64,000 nt of DNA from positions 26,890,176 to 26,954,175 of the forward strand of contig CM036771.1 of NCBI GenBank assembly GCA_020796225.1, read 5' to 3'. The number at the start of each line of letters is the position of its first letter. The first letter of the stretch is position 1. Under the pieces are notes generated by a model. It was not told the DNA's origin. It ran no database searches and saw only the letters and a program-made list of their open reading frames with translations. This DNA comes from Arion vulgaris (taxonomy: Eukaryota > Mollusca > Gastropoda > Stylommatophora > Arionidae). The translations under genes were made by a program, and so were the position numbers. This document shows, one piece after another, positions 28,101 through 34,100 of the stretch.

Positions 28101-31100
28101 CTGTATGCTGCATTGTTGGTCTCTGTATGCTACATTGTTGATCTCTGTATGCTGATTGTTGGTCTCTGTATGCTGCATTGTTGATCTCTGTATGGTGCAT
28201 TGTTGGTCTCTGTATGCTGCATTGTTGATCTCTGTATGCTGTATTGTTGATCTCTGTATGCTGCATTGTTGGTCTCTGTATGCTGCATTGTTGAGTCTCT
28301 AGTATGCTGATTGTCTGGTCTCTGTATGCTAATCTGTTGGTCTCTGTATGCTGCATTGTTGATCTATGTATGCTGCATTGTTGATTCTGTATGCTGCATT
28401 GTTGGTCTCTGTATGCTGGATTGATTGATCTCTGTATGCTGCATTGTTGATCTCTGTATGCTACATTGTTGGTCTCTGTATGCTACATTGTTGATCTCTG
28501 TATGCTGCATTGTTGGTCTCTGTATGCTACATTGTTGGTCTCTGTATGTACATTTGTCTGATCTCTGTATGTTGCATTGTGGTCGTGTGGACCAGGTGTG
28601 CATAAATGGACAAGTTTCAGCGTATTAGTGCCTTGGTTAGGTATTTTGTATATATGTGTTGAGTAGAGATATCGGTCTGTGGTTTTTCATTTGTGTCTTG
28701 TCAGCAGCGCCTTTAGGTATGAGTGTAATGTATGCTTGGTTTAGGTATGAGTGTAATGTATGTCTGGTTTAGGTATGAGTGTAATGTATGCTTGGTTTAG
28801 GTATGAGTGTAATGTATGCTTGGTTTAGGTATGAGTGTAATGTATGCTTGGTTTAGGTATGAGTGTAATGTATACTTGGTTTAGGTATGAGTGTAATGTA
28901 TGCTTGGTTTAGGTATGAGTGTAATGTATGCTTGGTTTAGGTATGAGTGTAATGTATACTTGGTTTAGGTATGAGTGTAATGTATGCTTGGTTTAGGTAT
29001 GAGTGTAATGTATGCTTGGTTTAGGTATGAGTGTAATGTATGTTTGGTTTAGAGTATGAGTGTAATGTATGCTTGGTTTAGGCTGTGTGGAAGTTTCTGT
29101 CGTTGTAGTGCTTCCTCTAGCACTCTCAGAAAAAGCGGTCCTACTATATGGAAGAATTTTTTGTAGAAACTGGTCGTTAAACCGTCTGGTCCTGGTGTCT
29201 TGTTTTCTTGCAGCGTATCTAGGGCAGCTTTTAGGTTTGTTAGTGTTAGCGGTTGGTCTAGTGTGTGCTTGTCCTGGTCGGTTAGTTTCTTGACGTGTGT
29301 CCGATGGTTTTCTTGCTGATGTGTTGTTTCTTCCGGGGTGTATAGGTGTTTGTTCCGGGGTGTATAGGTGTTTGTTCCAGGGTGTATAGGTGTTTGTTCC
29401 GGGGTGTATAGGTGTTTGTAGAATTGTTTAAATTCGTTGACTATTTCTTGAACGTCTGTTATTGTCTCTCCTTTTTCGTTGATGATTTCTTTTATTTGTC
29501 TGTTTTTTGTGTATATTTTGCTGTACTGCTAGTATTTGTTTGCTAGGTGTTTCTTGAGCTGTACTGTCTAGTCTGGTCCTTAGTTGGGCCCTTGGTATAT
29601 TTTGCTCTACTGCTAGTATTTGTTTGCTAGGTGTTTCTTGAGCTGCACTGTCTAGTCTGGTTCTTAGTTGGGCCCCTTGAAATTTATGTATGTTATATCT
29701 GTTCTTCTCGTAGCATATGTAGTTGTGGTGCTTGACTGTCTATAAGTTCCGTTAGTCTTATGGCTTCTTCTATGATTTTCCTTTGTCTGTTGGACTGTTT
29801 GTGTAGCTGTGATGCGGATATTTGAGTAACTTCTCTGTGTTCTTTAGCATGTCCCAGTAGTTTGCTAGGTCTTCTGTTGGTGCTTCTTCTGCGTAATCTG
29901 TTAGTATTTTTGTTATAGTTTCGATGAACGTTTTATTCTGGAGTAAAGTATCGTTGAATTTCCAGTGTGGTGATCATTTGTTTGTGTTATTTATTTGGTT
30001 GTCATTCATTTTTATGGCTACCGCTTTGTGATCGGTGAAGTGATGGTGCTGCTGACGTGTTACCGCTTTGTGATCGGTGAAGCGCATGGTGCTGTTGACG
30101 TGTTACCGCTTTGTGATCGGTGAAGTGCATGGTACTGCTGACGTGTTACCGCTTTGTGATCGGTGAAGTGCATGGTGCTGCTGACGTGTTCTATTTTGTT
30201 GATTTTGTACGATTTGTGTGCATAAATACGGTCTAGCTTGGACTTTCTGCTGGTTATATGGGTTTTGTTGGTGAACGTAGTGCCTCTTCCTTCTGGATAG
30301 GTGTGTCGGTAAGTGTCCACGAGAGCGTGTTTTTCTAGTAGTTCCTGTAGTAGGTCTGCTGTTTCTGTGTGGTTACGATCATTGATTGGTGTGCCCGTGG
30401 AGAGGTCCAGGTCTCGTAGGACTAGGTTGAAATCTCTTCCTATTATCATGTGGTGTCCTTTGTATTGGTGAAGTGTTCTTAGTAATTCTTGGTAGAAGGC
30501 AGGTTGTTCGCTTTTGTTTGCTTGTGCGTATACGTTTACTAAAGTGTGTGTGTCTTTGTTGTTGTGTTTGTGTCTAAGTTGTACTATTGCTATTCTACCG
30601 TTTTTGTCTCTGTTCTTGTGTGTGATTACCCATTCGTCGGAGGTCTGTAGTATTGTTACACCTCGGAACCCGTTGCCTGGGCTGTACCACCCGTGTCGTA
30701 GACCTACGAGTGTTGTTGTCTGATTAGCTATTGTTTCGTTGTTTATATGTGTTTCTTGTAGTAGCAGGAAGTCTGTTTTGTATTTCTGTATTAGTTTTAT
30801 TATGTGGTTAATTTTGCCTCTGATCCCTCGTATGTTGAGTGACAATATGTGTAGTTTGTTTGTGTAGGTCATTTTATTATGTGTGTTTTGTTTTGTTCTT
30901 TCACGCTTCATTCATACATACCATGTCGTTCAGTGGTCTGTTGCTGTCTTCTGTGTTTTCTGATGGAGGAAATTCCTGGTATGTTTCTGTCCCTAGCGCT
31001 AGCCAGGAAGGGGCTGTGTATTGTTCTTGTAGTTCGTCGTCGGCGTTCTTGTTTTCTGCATTTTTATTGATTGTTTCTTTTATTTTCTTGTCGCTGGTTT

Positions 31101-34100
31101 TCGGTGAGGTTATGCTTGCTGGTGCTGCTTGCTTGTTTCTTTTTCTTTTCCGGCGGCTGTCGACTTCCGTGAAGCATATTCAACGTTTGTTGTTTGTGTT
31201 TTGAATACCCATTTTGTTTGTTGTTTGTGTTTTGAATACCTATTTTCGCTAAAACTTGATTTGACTTCTCCAACAACATTCGCTCCTCATACGAGCATGA
31301 TAAGAACGCTGCACTGAAGCAGCTACCACACCAGACAACACCAGCAAAAAAATGACGATACCAACACTAACTTTCAAAGCAGATCACGTCCTAGAAGGTG
31401 GAACCATCCACCGAACAGGCACCCTGGTACTAACCCTGTCGGGCCAAGTAGCTAGAGCCTCGTACGCCATGATTACAAGCGTACTGACCGGACCTGCCGG
31501 CATTGGGCCAAACGGCGTCGCAACGCTGTACCGGTTCGCGGACCCACATAAGTGGTACGCGACACTGAGCACAGCAGCTCACATACAGCATTTCAAGAAA
31601 CTGCATGGGAAAAATTCGAATGGGAAACCCACTTCTATCGGTTTTGATCGAACACAAGGAAAAAGAAAGATCCAAAGGGGTCATTCATTGGCTTCCCCCA
31701 ACTTACACGAAAGAAGGGGCAACAGAAATTGCAAGAGCCATAACCAAAGATCCAGAGGCAGAAGCCCTGCCAATAGCAAACGCAACAGACAAATGGACTT
31801 TCCTGTATAAATAAAATAACAATGAAATATCCCATTTTATAAACTTACGCCTGACAGGCACACACAACACAGAGCAACAAATATGGATAACCTTGCCAGG
31901 CCGCCGGACAAAGTGCGAGATATTCGGAGAATATACACACTGGGTCAGCCAGTGCCCCCAGAAAAAGAACAAAAAAAACCAACAACCAGATCAAAGACAC
32001 CAGCACCGACGCAGAAAGAACCACAGCCACCACAGACCAACGTCTCGGACTCCGACGACTCGAAATCATTCAATCTACGTCACTGCTCAGCAGTCACTTG
32101 ATGATTGTAACAGTAGAATATAGCCTTTAGTGCTGATTTCAAATTAGGGACACTAAAAGCAACGACTAAATATTTTCTTCATAAATGAAGTACCCAGATA
32201 ATTTATGAGCTTACTATTCCGACAGAACAAAAGTAGCAATTTTTTCCCAATCTTATGTTAATTTATATTTTCATTCACGTTCGTTGACCGCTTAATTAAC
32301 ATATGGAAACTCCAAAGTTCATTCATGCAAATCATCAAACTGGCTATAAGGATGAGAAAAACGTAAAGTCAAACTTAGGTAGCTAGATTTGTTATTGTAA
32401 GGTTAATGAGCTCGACAAGAAAATCTTCGGTCCTTGTGACACTAATGTCCCTAATTTGAAATTAGCACTAAAGGCTACATTATATTATTACAACAATCAA
32501 ATGTCGCTGCTGAGCAGTGACGTATGTTCCATGATTTGAAATCAGCACTGAAGCAGAGACTAGTGAACAGTCCTGAGTTATAGTCAACGCATAATAGAGA
32601 GCTTCACATAGAGAGAACTAAAGGCATAGAGCTACACAGAAAAAAAGACTACCTATTAGATAGAGCAACTTCATAGAAAGACACAGAGAAAGCGACCAGC
32701 AAGTCTATTTGTCGAGTTAGGTTGTCCATTGTGAAAACTAGTTATAATATTCTTAAAGAACTAATAGATTATACCAGTGAACTAACTGTATAGATTTAAC
32801 AGTTTTATAAATTGACATCTAGAGAAGCCAGTGAATCTAGTAATGAGAGCAGACATTGAGTCTGTTTTATAGATTGCAGTCTATTCCTGAGAACAACCAG
32901 AGAACCTATTGTTAAGAACAGACAGTGAGTATTTTATAGATTGAAGTCTATTTATCGAGAACAACCAGAGAACCTGTTTTTGAGAACAGACAGTGACTTT
33001 GCTTATATCTAAAGCCAGAAATATATTCATCGAGAACTCCTCTGTAGTTGTAAGTACATAGTTTAGCTTAGTTTATTAGCTATAGCCATCAGATGAATTG
33101 TCATTTGGACAGTACCGTTTCATCTTTGAAAGCTCAAACAATAGAACGTAAAATTAATATTTAAAAACGAAAGTAGTTAGGGTAACTTAAAAATCAGAAA
33201 ACCCAATTATGTTACAGAATGAAATTATAGAGTAGTAAGTTAGGATTACGTAAGAGCATTTATTGCATTTGCTGGTTGTCACACTGATTGATTGGTACCA
33301 AAGTGATCTAGATCATTGGTCTATTAATTGATTGTGAATCATGATGTTCTCAAGATTCTTATCTTGACTTGAAGCTACCGAATTAAAATCTGAGAAGACT
33401 AAACATGTCATTAGATCAGATTTGAGAAGCGAAAGTTGCAGCAGCAAGAAATTATTACACTGACGAGCTAGGAGGACAGTTTAGATAAGTTTAATCCTCT
33501 CAGAAAGGGAAGTTCTTTGTTTGGTGATGAATCATCATTTGAAGTCAAATATAACAGTCCTGAAGAATATATGTACAAAACATTTTAGTAATGTTTATAA
33601 CGTGGCAAATGTTTACCCTTTACCTAAAATGTTTTAGTAATGTTTATGTTATCATAAACAGGTGACAGTGCAGGTGGAAATTTAGCTGCTGCTGTAGCCC
33701 TTGCACTGACCAGAGAGAAGTCAGACTTGCCACCTCTGTTGTTTCAAATTCTCCATTACCCAGCTTTGCAGGCCTTTGACATGCATTTACCTTCACATGT
33801 TGATCTAAACCAAAGTGCACCAGTTCTGTCGCAGCATTTTATGAGTGCCTTATATGCATATTATATGGGTGCAGGTGAGTTCTTTCAGCATTATGATACC
33901 TGTGAGTTTATAATGTTTGTAAGTTTTGAATCTCACTGTGTTAGTGGAAGTGATAACAGTGTCTAATAGTGATTGCAAGTTTACAGAAAATTGACATTGG
34001 AGAAAATAAAATATACCTTTCTTTCTTGGCTCTAGTATAATCATTAGTAAAAATTCCTTGTGATTTGAGCTGTTGTGAGTACAATATAGCATGCGAACAA

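Larger units (their letters stand above)
20410..32062 (-). mobile_element. L1/Tx1-like non-LTR retrotransposon, 11.65 kb, 5'-inverted
   Basis: A 14-bp duplication AAATCATTCAATCT flanks it (20396-20409 and 32063-32076). Next to the left copy is an 18-T run (20409-20426), a poly(A) tail on the minus strand. From right to left it contains ORF1 (N-terminal part inverted), the endonuclease, RT and C-terminal Cys-His domain of ORF2, and the 3' UTR. Two RTE fragments are nested in it and several tandem arrays inflate it. It fills most of intron 3 of the hydrolase gene. The L1/Tx1 assignment rests on EN-first order, no RNase H, a poly(A) tail and an ORF1 zinc knuckle. Confidence 0.88.

Noticed and set aside
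23556..28600. CRISPR-like array
   Set aside because: Units are contiguous with no spacers, and the DNA is eukaryotic.
31352..31810. Independent host gene on the plus strand
   Set aside because: It ends exactly at the L1/Tx1 target duplication and carries a gag-like knuckle downstream, so it is the inverted ORF1 part.
32525..33661. LTR retrotransposon
   Set aside because: Some LTR-like features (repeats, short AT-rich blocks), but no matching LTR pair, primer-binding site or gag/pol residues were found.
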